Part shown: piece after piece, positions 1 to 12,141 of the stretch
Layout of the letters: the number at the start of each line of letters is the position of its first letter
How positions within the stretch are numbered: position 1 is the stretch's first letter
Assembly (NCBI GenBank): GCA_936450465.1
Contig: OW388291.1
Span: 79,559,436-79,623,435 of the forward strand
DNA length: 64,000 bases
Direction: 5' to 3'
DNA from: Gibbula magus
Lineage: Eukaryota > Mollusca > Gastropoda > Trochida > Trochidae
Program-made: the position numbers and the translations under genes
The notes under the pieces: generated by a model
What the model saw: only the letters and a program-made list of their open reading frames with translations
What the model was told of the DNA's origin: nothing
Databases searched by the model: none

Positions 1-1480
1 GGTGTACTGACAGTGAGTATGATACCAAATACTTGGTGTACTGACAGTGAGTATGATACCATATACTTGGTGTACTGACAGTGAGTATGATACCATATAC
101 TTGGTGTATTGACAGTGAGTATGATACCATATACTTGGTGTATTGACAGTGAGTATGATACCAAATACTTGGTGTACTGACAGTGAGTATGATACCATAT
201 ACTTGTTGTATTGACAGTGAGTATGATACCATATACTTGGTGTATTGACAGTGAGTATGATACCAAATACTTGGTGTACTGACAGTGAGTATGATACCAT
301 ATACTTGGTGTACTGACAGTGAGTATGATACCAAATACTTGGTGTATTGACAGTGAGTATGATACCATATACTTGGTGTACTGACAGTGAGTATGATACC
401 ATATACTTGTTGTATTGACAGTGAGTGTGATGTATACTTGGTGTACTGACAGTGAGTATGATACCATATACTTGGTGTATTGACAGTGAGTATGATACCA
501 TATACTTGGTGTATTGACAGTGAGTATGATACCATATACTTGGTGTACTGACAGTGGGTATGATACCATATACTGGGTGTACTGACAGTGGGTATGATAC
601 CATATACTTGGTGTATTGACAGTGAGTATGATACCATATACTTGGTGTATTGACAGTGAGTATGATACCATATACTTGGTGTACTGACAGTGAGTATGAT
701 ACCATATACTTGGTGTATTGACAGTGAGTATGATACCATATACTTGTTGTATTGACAGTGAGTATGATACCATATACTTGGTGTATTGACAGTGAGTATG
801 ATACCATATACTTGGTGTATTGACAGTGAGTATGATACCATATACTTGTTGTATTGACAGTGAGTATGATACCATATACTTGGTGTATTGACAGTGAGTA
901 TGATACCATATACTTGTTGTATTGACAGTGAGTGTGATGTATACTTGGTGTACTGACAGTGAGTATGATACCATATACTTGGTGTATTGACAGTGAGTAT
1001 GATACCATATACTTGGTGTATTGACAGTGAGTATGATACCATATACTTGGTGTACTGACAGTGAGTATGATACCATATACTTGGTGTACTGACAGTGAGT
1101 ATGATACCATATACTTGGTGTACTGACAGTGAGTATGATACCATATATTTGGTGTACTGACAGTGAGTATGATACCATATACTTGGTGTATTGACAGTGA
1201 GTATGATACCATATACTTGTTGTATTGACAGTGAGTGTGATGTATACTTGGTGTATTGACAGTGAGTATGATACCAAATACTTGGTGTACTGACAGTGAG
1301 TATGATACCATATACTTGGTGTATTGACAGTGAGTATGATACCATATACTTGGTGTACTGACAGTGAGTATGATACCATATACTTGGTGTACTGACAGTG
1401 AGTATGATACCATATATTTGGTGTATTGACAGTGAGTATGATACCATATACTTGTTGTACTGACAGTGAGTATGATACCA

Positions 1481-1534
1481 GTGAGTGAGTTATTGTTTAA
1501 CGCCGCTTCGGCAGTATTGCAGCCATTAGCGGCG
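1481..1534 (-). mobile_element. Mini-retroposon copy 1 (in minisatellite)
   Basis: A 54-bp insertion, read on the plus strand as gtgagtgagttattgtttaa followed by the cgccgcttcggcagtattgc hairpin region and ending gcggcg. Flanks gtatgatacca on both sides form an 11-bp target duplication in the 34-bp unit. The copies at 6271 and 8103 share the same junctions, so they come from one insertion multiplied by array duplication. Confidence 0.8.
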
Positions 1535-4500
1535 GGTATGATACCATATATTTGGTGTATTGACAGTGAGTATGATACCAAATACTTGGTGTACTGACAG
1601 TGAGTATGATACCATATACTTGTTGTATTGACAGTGAGTATGATACCATATACTTGGTGTACTGACAGTGAGTATGATACCATATACTTGGTGTATTGAC
1701 AGTGAGTATGATACCATATACTTGGTGTATTGACAGTGAGTATGATACCACATACTTGGTGTACTGATAGTGAGTATGATACCAAATACTTGGTGTATTG
1801 ACAGTGAGTATGATACCATATACTTGGTGTACTGACAGTGAGTATGATACCAAATACTTGGTGTATTGACAGTGAGTATGATACCATATACTTGGTGTAC
1901 TGACAGTGAGTATGATACCATATACTTGGTGTATTGACAGTGAGTATGATACCATATACTTGGTGTATTGACAGTGAGTATGATACCAAATACTTGGTGT
2001 ACTGACAGTGAGTATGATACCATATACTTGGTGTACTGACAGTGAGTATGATACCAAATACTTGGTGTATTGACAGTGAGTATGATACCATATACTTGGT
2101 GTACTGACAGTGAGTATGATACCATATACTTGTTGTATTGACAGTGAGTATGATACCATATACTTGGTGTACTGACAGTGAGTATGATACCAAATACTTG
2201 GTGTATTGACAGTGAGTATGATACCAAATACTTGATGTACTGACAGTGAGTATGATACCATATACTTGGTGTACTGACAGTGAGTATGATACCAAATACT
2301 TGGTGTATTGACAGTGAGTATGATACCATATACTTGGTGTACTGACAGTGAGTATGATACCATATACTTGTTGTATTGACAGTGAGTATGATACCATATA
2401 CTTGGTGTATTGACAGTGAGTATGATACCAAATACTTGGTGTACTGACAGTGAGTATGATACCATATACTTGGTGTACTGACAGTGAGTATGATACCAAA
2501 TACTTGGTGTATTGACAGTGAGTATGATACCATATACTTGGTGTACTGACAGTGAGTATGATACCATATACTTGTTGTATTGACAGTGAGTATGATACCA
2601 TATACTTGGTGTACTGACAGTGAGTATGATACCAAATACTTGGTGTATTGACAGTGAGTATGATACCATATACTTGGTGTACTGACAGTGAGTATGATAC
2701 CATATACTTGTTGTATTGACAGTGAGTATGATACCATATACTTGGTGTATTGACAGTGAGTATGATACCAAATACTTGGTGTATTGACAGTGAGTATGAT
2801 ACCATATACTTGGTGTACTGACAGTGAGTATGATACCAAATACTTGGTGTATTGACAGTGAGTATGATACCATATACTTGGTGTACTGACAGTGAGTATG
2901 ATACCATATACTTGTTGTATTGACAGTGAGTATGATACCATATACTTGGTGTATTGACAGTGAGTATGATACCAAATACTTGGTGTATTGACAGTGAGTA
3001 TGATACCATATACTTGGTGTACTGACAGTGAGTATGATACCAAATACTTGGTGTATTGACAGTGAGTATGATACCATATACTTGGTGTATTGACAGTGAG
3101 TATGATACCATATACTTGTTGTATTGACAGTGAGTATGATACCATATACTTGGTGTATTGACAGTGAGTATGATACCAAATACTTTGTGTACTGACAGTG
3201 AGTATGATACCATATACTTGGTGTATTGACAGTGAGTATGATACCATATACTTGTTGTATTGACAGTGAGTATGATACCATATACTTGGTGTATTGACAG
3301 TGAGTATGATACCAAATACTTTGTGTACTGACAGTGAGTATGATACCATATACTTGGTGTATTGACAGTGAGTATGATACCATATACATGGTGTACTGAC
3401 AGTGAGTATGATACCATATACTTGGTGTACTGACAGTGAGTATGATACCATATACTTGGTGTACTGACAGTGAGTATGATACCAAATACTTGGTGTATTG
3501 ACAGTGAGTATGATACCATATACTTGGTGTACTGACAGTGAGTATGATACCATATACTTGTTGTATTGACAGTGAGTATGATACCATATACTTGGTGTAC
3601 TGACAGTGAGTATGATACCAAATACTTGGTGTATTGACAGTGAGTATGATACCATATACTTGGTGTACTGACAGTGAGTATGATACCATATACTTGTTGT
3701 ATTGACAGTGAGTATGATACCATATACTTGGTGTATTGACAGTGAGTATGATACCAAATACTTGGTGTATTGACAGTGAGTATGATACCATATACTTGGT
3801 GTACTGACAGTGAGTATGATACCAAATACTTGGTGTATTGACAGTGAGTATGATACCATATACTTGGTGTACTGACAGTGAGTATGATACCATATACTTG
3901 TTGTATTGACAGTGAGTATGATACCATATACTTGGTGTATTGACAGTGAGTATGATACCAAATACTTGGTGTATTGACAGTGAGTATGATACCATATACT
4001 TGGTGTACTGACAGTGAGTATGATACCAAATACTTGGTGTATTGACAGTGAGTATGATACCATATACTTGGTGTATTGACAGTGAGTATGATACCATATA
4101 CTTGTTGTATTGACAGTGAGTATGATACCATATACTTGGTGTATTGACAGTGAGTATGATACCAAATACTTTGTGTACTGACAGTGAGTATGATACCATA
4201 TACTTGGTGTATTGACAGTGAGTATGATACCATATACTTGTTGTATTGACAGTGAGTATGATACCATATACTTGGTGTATTGACAGTGAGTATGATACCA
4301 AATACTTTGTGTACTGACAGTGAGTATGATACCATATACTTGGTGTATTGACAGTGAGTATGATACCATATACATGGTGTACTGACAGTGAGTATGATAC
4401 CATATACTTGGTGTACTGACAGTGAGTATGATACCATATACTTGGTGTACTGACAGTGAGTATGATACCAAATACTTGGTGTACTGACAGTGAGTATGAT

Positions 4501-5300
4501 ACCAAATACTTGGTGTACTGACAGTGAGTATGATACCAAATACTTGGTGTACTGACAGTGAGTATGATACCATATACTTGGTGTATTGACAGTGAGTATG
4601 ATACCAAATACTTGGTGTACTGACAGTGAGTATGATACCAAATACTTGGTGTACTGACAGTGAGTATGATACCATATACTTGGTGTATTGACAGTGAGTA
4701 TGATACCGTATACTTGTTGTACTGACAGTGAGTATGATACCAAATACTTGGTGTACTCACAGTGAGTATGATACCATATACTTGGTGTACTGACAGTGAG
4801 TATGATACCATATACTTGGTGTACTGACAGTGAGTATGATACCATATACTTGGTGTACTGACAGTGAGTATGATACCATATACTTGGTGTACTGACAGTG
4901 AGTATGATACCATATACTTGGTGTACTGACAGTGAGTATGATACCATATACTTGGTGTACTGACAGTGAGTATGATACCATATACTTGGTGTACTGACAG
5001 TGAGTATGATACCATATACTTGTTGTATTGACAGTGAGTATGATACCATATACTTGGTGTACTGACAGTGAGTATGATACCATATACTTGTTGTATTGAC
5101 AGTGAGTGTGATGTATACTTGGTGTACTGACAGTGAGTATGATACCATATACTTGGTGTATTGACAGTGAGTATGATACCATATACTTGGTGTATTGACA
5201 GTGAGTATGATACCATATACTTGGTGTACTGACAGTGAGTATGATACCATATACTGGGTGTACTGACAGTGGGTATGATACCATATACTTGGTGTATTGA

Positions 5301-5363
5301 GTGAGTGAGTGAGTGAGTTATTGTTTAACGCCGCTTCGGCAGTATTGCAGCCATTAGCGGCGA
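5301..5363 (-). mobile_element. Mini-retroposon copy 2 (in minisatellite)
   Basis: The same element with a longer (gagt)n tail of about five units. The flanks ttggtgtattga are duplicated (12 bp), at a different point of the 34-bp unit from copy 1, so this is an independent insertion. Its duplicate is at 7133-7194. Confidence 0.8.
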
Positions 5364-6270
5364 TTGGTGTATTGACAGTGAGTATGATACCATATACTTG
5401 GTGTATTGACAGTGAGTATGATACCATATACTTGGTGTACTGACAGTGAGTATGATACCATATACTTGGTGTATTGACAGTGAGTATGATACCATATACT
5501 TGTTGTATTGACAGTGAGTATGATACCATATACTTGGTGTATTGACAGTGAGTATGATACCATATACTTGGTGTATTGACAGTGAGTATGATACCATATA
5601 CTTGTTGTATTGACAGTGAGTATGATACCATATACTTGGTGTATTGACAGTGAGTATGATACCATATACTTGTTGTATTGACAGTGAGTGTGATGTATAC
5701 TTGGTGTACTGACAGTGAGTATGATACCATATACTTGGTGTATTGACAGTGAGTATGATACCATATACTTGGTGTATTGACAGTGAGTATGATACCATAT
5801 ACTTGGTGTACTGACAGTGAGTATGATACCATATACTTGGTGTACTGACAGTGAGTATGATACCATATACTTGTTGTACTGACAGTGAGTATGATACCAT
5901 ATACTTGGTGTACTGACAGTGAGTATGATACCATATACTTGGTGTACTGACAGTGAGTATGATACCATATACTTGGTGTATTGACAGTGAGTATGATACC
6001 ATATACTTGTTGTATTGACAGTGAGTGTGATGTATACTTGGTGTATTGACAGTGAGTATGATACCAAATACTTGGTGTACTGACAGTGAGTATGATACCA
6101 TATACTTGGTGTATTGACAGTGAGTATGATACCATATACTTGGTGTACTGACAGTGAGTATGATACCATATACTTGGTGTACTGACAGTGAGTATGATAC
6201 CATATATTTGGTGTATTGACAGTGAGTATGATACCATATACTTGTTGTACTGACAGTGAGTATGATACCA

Positions 6271-6334
6271 GTGAGTGAGTTATTGTTTAACGCCGCTTCG
6301 GCAGTATTGCAGCCATTAGCGGCGGGTATGATAC
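6271..6334 (-). mobile_element. Mini-retroposon, array duplicate of copy 1
   Basis: Sequence and junctions are identical to the 1481 copy (gtatgatacca on both sides). It was carried here by expansion of the 34-bp array. Confidence 0.78.
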
Positions 6335-7132
6335 CATATATTTGGTGTACTGACAGTGAGTATGATACCAAATACTTGGTGTACTGACAGTGAGTATGAT
6401 ACCATATACTTGGTGTATTGACAGTGAGTATGATACCAAATACTTGGTGTACTGACAGTGAGTATGATACCAAATACTTGGTGTACTGACAGTGAGTATG
6501 ATACCATATACTTGGTGTATTGACAGTGAGTATGATACCGTATACTTGTTGTACTGACAGTGAGTATGATACCAAATACTTGGTGTACTCACAGTGAGTA
6601 TGATACCATATACTTGGTGTACTGACAGTGAGTATGATACCATATACTTGGTGTACTGACAGTGAGTATGATACCATATACTTGGTGTACTGACAGTGAG
6701 TATGATACCATATACTTGGTGTACTGACAGTGAGTATGATACCATATACTTGGTGTACTGACAGTGAGTATGATACCATATACTTGGTGTACTGACAGTG
6801 AGTATGATACCATATACTTGGTGTACTGACAGTGAGTATGATACCATATACTTGTTGTATTGACAGTGAGTATGATACCATATACTTGGTGTACTGACAG
6901 TGAGTATGATACCATATACTTGTTGTATTGACAGTGAGTGTGATGTATACTTGGTGTACTGACAGTGAGTATGATACCATATACTTGGTGTATTGACAGT
7001 GAGTATGATACCATATACTTGGTGTATTGACAGTGAGTATGATACCATATACTTGGTGTACTGACAGTGAGTATGATACCATATACTGGGTGTACTGACA
7101 GTGGGTATGATACCATATACTTGGTGTATTGA

Positions 7133-7194
7133 GTGAGTGAGTGAGTGAGTTATTGTTTAACGCCGCTTCGGCAGTATTGCAGCCATTAGCGGCG
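7133..7194 (-). mobile_element. Mini-retroposon, array duplicate of copy 2
   Basis: Sequence and junctions match the 5301 copy and it lies 1832 bp away, as predicted by the higher-order duplication. Confidence 0.78.
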
Positions 7195-8102
7195 ATTGGT
7201 GTATTGACAGTGAGTATGATACCATATACTTGGTGTATTGACAGTGAGTATGATACCATATACTTGGTGTACTGACAGTGAGTATGATACCATATACTTG
7301 GTGTATTGACAGTGAGTATGATACCATATACTTGTTGTATTGACAGTGAGTATGATACCATATACTTGGTGTATTGACAGTGAGTATGATACCATATACT
7401 TGGTGTATTGACAGTGAGTATGATACCATATACTTGTTGTATTGACAGTGAGTATGATACCATATACTTGGTGTATTGACAGTGAGTATGATACCATATA
7501 CTTGTTGTATTGACAGTGAGTGTGATGTATACTTGGTGTACTGACAGTGAGTATGATACCATATACTTGGTGTATTGACAGTGAGTATGATACCATATAC
7601 TTGGTGTATTGACAGTGAGTATGATACCATATACTTGGTGTACTGACAGTGAGTATGATACCATATACTTGGTGTACTGACAGTGAGTATGATACCATAT
7701 ACTTGTTGTACTGACAGTGAGTATGATACCATATACTTGGTGTACTGACAGTGAGTATGATACCATATATTTGGTGTACTGACAGTGAGTATGATACCAT
7801 ATACTTGGTGTATTGACAGTGAGTATGATACCATATACTTGTTGTATTGACAGTGAGTGTGATGTATACTTGGTGTATTGACAGTGAGTATGATACCAAA
7901 TACTTGGTGTACTGACAGTGAGTATGATACCATATACTTGGTGTATTGACAGTGAGTATGATACCATATACTTGGTGTACTGACAGTGAGTATGATACCA
8001 TATACTTGGTGTACTGACAGTGAGTATGATACCATATATTTGGTGTATTGACAGTGAGTATGATACCATATACTTGTTGTACTGACAGTGAGTATGATAC
8101 CA

Positions 8103-8156
8103 GTGAGTGAGTTATTGTTTAACGCCGCTTCGGCAGTATTGCAGCCATTAGCGGCG
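8103..8156 (-). mobile_element. Mini-retroposon, second array duplicate of copy 1
   Basis: The junctions are the same as at 1481 and 6271, and it lies 1832 bp from the latter. Confidence 0.78.
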
Positions 8157-11100
8157 GGTATGATACCATATATTTGGTGTATTGACAGTGAGTATGATAC
8201 CAAATACTTGGTGTACTGACAGTGAGTATGATACCATATACTTGTTGTATTGACAGTGAGTATGATACCATATACTTGGTGTACTGACAGTGAGTATGAT
8301 ACCATATACTTGGTGTACTGACAGTGAGTATGATACCATATATTTGGTGTACTGACAGTGAGTATGATACCATATATTTGGTGTATTGACAGTGAGTATG
8401 ATACCATATACTTGTTGTACTGACAGTGAGTATGATACCGTATACTTGGTGTACTGACAGTGAGTATGATACCATATATTTGGTGTACTGACAGTGAGTA
8501 TGATACCATATATTTGGTGTATTGACAGTGAGTATGATACCATATACTTGTTGTACTGACAGTGAGTATGATACCAAATACTTGGTGTACTGACAGTGAG
8601 TATGATACCATATACTTGGTGTACTGACAGTGAGTATGATACCATATACTTGGTGTACTGACAGTGAGTATGATACCATATACTTGGTGTACTGACAGTG
8701 AGTATGATACCATATACTTGGTGTATTGACAGTGAGTATGATACCATATACTTGGTGTACTGACAGTGAGTATGATACCAAATACTTGGTGTATTGACAG
8801 TGAGTATGATACCAAATACTTGGTGTACTGACAGTGAGTATGATACCAAATACTTGGTGTACTGACAGTGAGTATGATACCATATACTTGTTGTATTGAC
8901 AGTGAGTATGATACCATATACTTGGTGTATTGACAGTGAGTATGATACCAAATACTTGGTGTACTGACAGTGAGTATGATACCATATACTTGGTGTACTG
9001 ACAGTGAGTATGATACCATATACTTGTTGTATTGACAGTGAGTATGATACCATATACTTGGTGTATTGACAGTGAGTATGATACCAAATACTTGGTGTAC
9101 TGACAGTGAGTATGATACCATATACTTGGTGTACTGATAGTGAGTATGATACCAAATACTTGGTGTATTGACAGTGAGTATGATACCATATACTTGGTGT
9201 ACTGACAGTGAGTATGATACCAAATACTTGGTGTATTGACAGTGAGTATGATACCATATACTTGGTGTACTGACAGTGAGTATGATACCATATACTTGTT
9301 GTATTGACAGTGAGTATGATACCATATACTTGGTGTATTGACAGTGAGTATGATACCAAATACTTGGTGTACTGACAGTGAGTATGATACCATATACTTG
9401 GTGTACTGACAGTGAGTATGATACCAAATACTTGGTGTATTGACAGTGAGTATGATACCATATACTTGGTGTACTGACAGTGAGTATGATACCATATACT
9501 TGTTGTATTGACAGTGAGTATGATACCATATACTTGGTGTACTGACAGTGAGTATGATACCAAATACTTGGTGTATTGACAGTGAGTATGATACCAAATA
9601 CTTGATGTACTGACAGTGAGTATGATACCATATACTTGGTGTACTGACAGTGAGTATGATACCAAATACTTGGTGTATTGACAGTGAGTATGATACCATA
9701 TACTTGGTGTACTGACAGTGAGTATGATACCATATACTTGTTGTATTGACAGTGAGTATGATACCATATACTTGGTGTATTGACAGTGAGTATGATACCA
9801 AATACTTTGTGTACTGACAGTGAGTATGATACCATATACTTGGTGTATTGACAGTGAGTATGATACCATATACTTGTTGTATTGACAGTGAGTATGATAC
9901 CATATACTTGGTGTATTGACAGTGAGTATGATACCAAATACTTTGTGTACTGACAGTGAGTATGATACCATATACTTGGTGTATTGACAGTGAGTATGAT
10001 ACCATATACTTGGTGTACTGACAGTGAGTATGATACCATATACTTGGTGTACTGACAGTGAGTATGATACCATATACTTGGTGTACTGACAGTGAGTATG
10101 ATACCAAATACTTGGTGTACTGACAGTGAGTATGATACCAAATACTTGGTGTACTGACAGTGAGTATGATACCAAATACTTGGTGTACTGACAGTGAGTA
10201 TGATACCATATACTTGGTGTATTGACAGTGAGTATGATACCAAATACTTGGTGTACTGATAGTGAGTATGATACCAAATACTTGGTGTACTGACAGTGAG
10301 TATGATACCATATACTTGGTGTATTGACAGTGAGTATGATACCGTATACTTGTTGTACTGACAGTGAGTATGATACCAAATACTTGGTGTACTCACAGTG
10401 AGTATGATACCATATACTTGGTGTACTGACAGTGAGTATGATACCATATACTTGGTGTACTGACAGTGAGTATGATACCATATACTTGGTGTACTGACAG
10501 TGAGTATGATACCATATACTTGGTGTACTGACAGTGAGTATGATACCAAATACTTGGTGTACTGACAGTGAGTATGATACCAAATACTTGGTGTACTGAC
10601 AGTGAGTATGATACCAAATACTTGGTGTACTGACAGTGGGTATGATACCATATACTTGGTGTACTGACAGTGAGTATGATACCAAATACTTGGTGTACTG
10701 ACAGTGAGTATGATACCAAATACTTGGTGTACTGACAGTGAGTATGATACCAAATACTTGGTGTACTGACAGTGAGTATGATACCATATACTTGGTGTAC
10801 TGACAGTGAGTATGATACCAAATACTTGGTGTACTGACAGTGAGTATGATACCAAATACTTGGTGTACTGACAGTGAGTATGATACCAAATACTTGGTGT
10901 ACTGACAGTGAGTATGATACCAAATACTTGGTGTACTGACAGTGAGTATGATACCAAATACTTGGTGTACTGACAGTGAGTATGATACCAAATACTTGGT
11001 GTACTGACAGTGAGTATGATACCAAATACTTGGTGTACTGACAGTGAGTATGATACCAAATACTTGGTGTACTGACAGTGAGTATGATACCAAATACTTG

Positions 11101-12062
11101 GTGTACTGACAGTGAGTATGATACCAAATACTTGGTGTACTGACAGTGAGTATGATACCAAATACTTGGTGTACTGACAGTGGGTATGATACCATATACT
11201 TGGTGTACTGACAGTGAGTATGATACCAAATACTTGGTGTACTGACAGTGAGTATGATACCAAATACTTGGTGTACTGACAGTGAGTATGATACCAAATA
11301 CTTGGTGTACTGACAGTGAGTATGATACCAAATACTAGGTGTACTGACAGTGAGTATGATACCAAATACTTGGTGTACTGACAGTGAGTATGATACCAAA
11401 TACTTGGTGTACTGACAGTGAGTATGATACCAAATACTTGGTGTACTGACAGTGAGTATGATACCAAATACTTGGTGTACTGACAGTGAGTATGATACCA
11501 AATACTTGGTGTACTGACAGTGAGTATGATACCATATACTTGGTGTACTGACAGTGAGTATGATACCATATACTTGGTGTACTGACAGTGAGTATGATAC
11601 CATATACTTGGTGTACTGACAGTGAGTATGATACCATATACTTGGTGTACTGACAGTGAGTATGATACCATATACTTGGTGTACTGACAGTGAGTATGAT
11701 ACCATATACTTGGTGTACTGACAGTGAGTATGATACCATATACTTGGTGTACTGACAGTGAGTATGATACCATATACTTGGTGTACTGACAGTGAGTATG
11801 ATACCATATACTTGGTGTACTGACAGTGAGTATGATACCATATACTTGGTGTACTGACAGTGAGTATGATACCATATACTTGGTGTACTGACAGTGAGTA
11901 TGATACCAAATACTTGGTGTATTGACAGTGAGTATGATACCATATACTTGGTGTACTGACAGTGAGTATGATACCAAATACTTGGTGTACTGACAGTGAG
12001 TATGATACCATATACTTGGTGTACTGACAGTGAGTATGATACCATATACTTGGTGTACTGAC

Positions 12063-12141
12063 CAACAGAGTTGAGGGCAGCTCTCAGCTCGTAACAGTTG
12101 AGGAGTCCGCTAGCGTCACGGTCGTACGTCTTGAATACTCC
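12063..12141 (-). CDS. Calpain exon: EF-hand 3 (last exon in window)
   Basis: This 79-nt exon reads [20 protein letters not shown] followed by AALNSVG. The loop [12 protein letters not shown] is a canonical EF-hand, and the length equals the vertebrate EF3 exon as I recall it. The acceptor is GTATTGCAG|GGAGTA. The donor is TCTGTTG|GTCAGT, and the intron begins directly in the 34-bp minisatellite unit. EF-hands 4-5 and the stop codon should lie left of base 1, beyond the array. Confidence 0.94.

Larger units (their letters stand above)
4681..8156. repeat. Higher-order duplication (~1.83 kb) inside the 34-bp array
   Basis: Two near-identical blocks, about 4681-6334 and 6513-8156, are offset by 1831-1832 bp. 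Landmarks repeat at that offset: the ccgtatacttgttg variant (4706/6538), the gtgtgatgtatac short units (5105/6937, 5688/7520, 6026/7858) and two kinds of inserted mini-retroposon (5301/7133 and 6271/8103). A more diverged third block occupies about 1-1534 (short units at 425, 931 and 1228; insertion at 1481). The ccgtatac variant recurs near 10343. Confidence 0.85.
1..12062. repeat. 34-bp minisatellite, ~12 kb, in a calpain intron
   Basis: About 350 head-to-tail units with a 34-bp period; one unit is ggtgtactgacagtgagtat followed by gataccatatactt. Common variants are C/T in gtaCtga/gtaTtga, T/A in ccaTatac/ccaAatac, G/T in ttGgtg/ttTgtg or ttGTtg, and a shorter unit with gagtgtgatgtatac. The reverse complement of the unit has no stop in any frame, which explains the very long minus-strand open frames (102 bp is three units or 34 codons). 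The array fills the visible part of the intron after the EF3 exon and continues past base 1. About 10540-11500 is dominated by the A variant, which suggests recent homogenisation. Confidence 0.98.

Noticed and set aside
1..12062. CRISPR-like array (regular 34-bp repeats)
   Set aside because: The repeats are contiguous with no unique spacers, and the context is an animal intron.
1497..12065. Minus-strand open frames up to 1606 codons with repeated MVSYSLS-type peptides
   Set aside because: They are produced by a 34-bp non-coding repeat with no stop in its reverse complement. They overlap each other in three frames and sit in a calpain intron.
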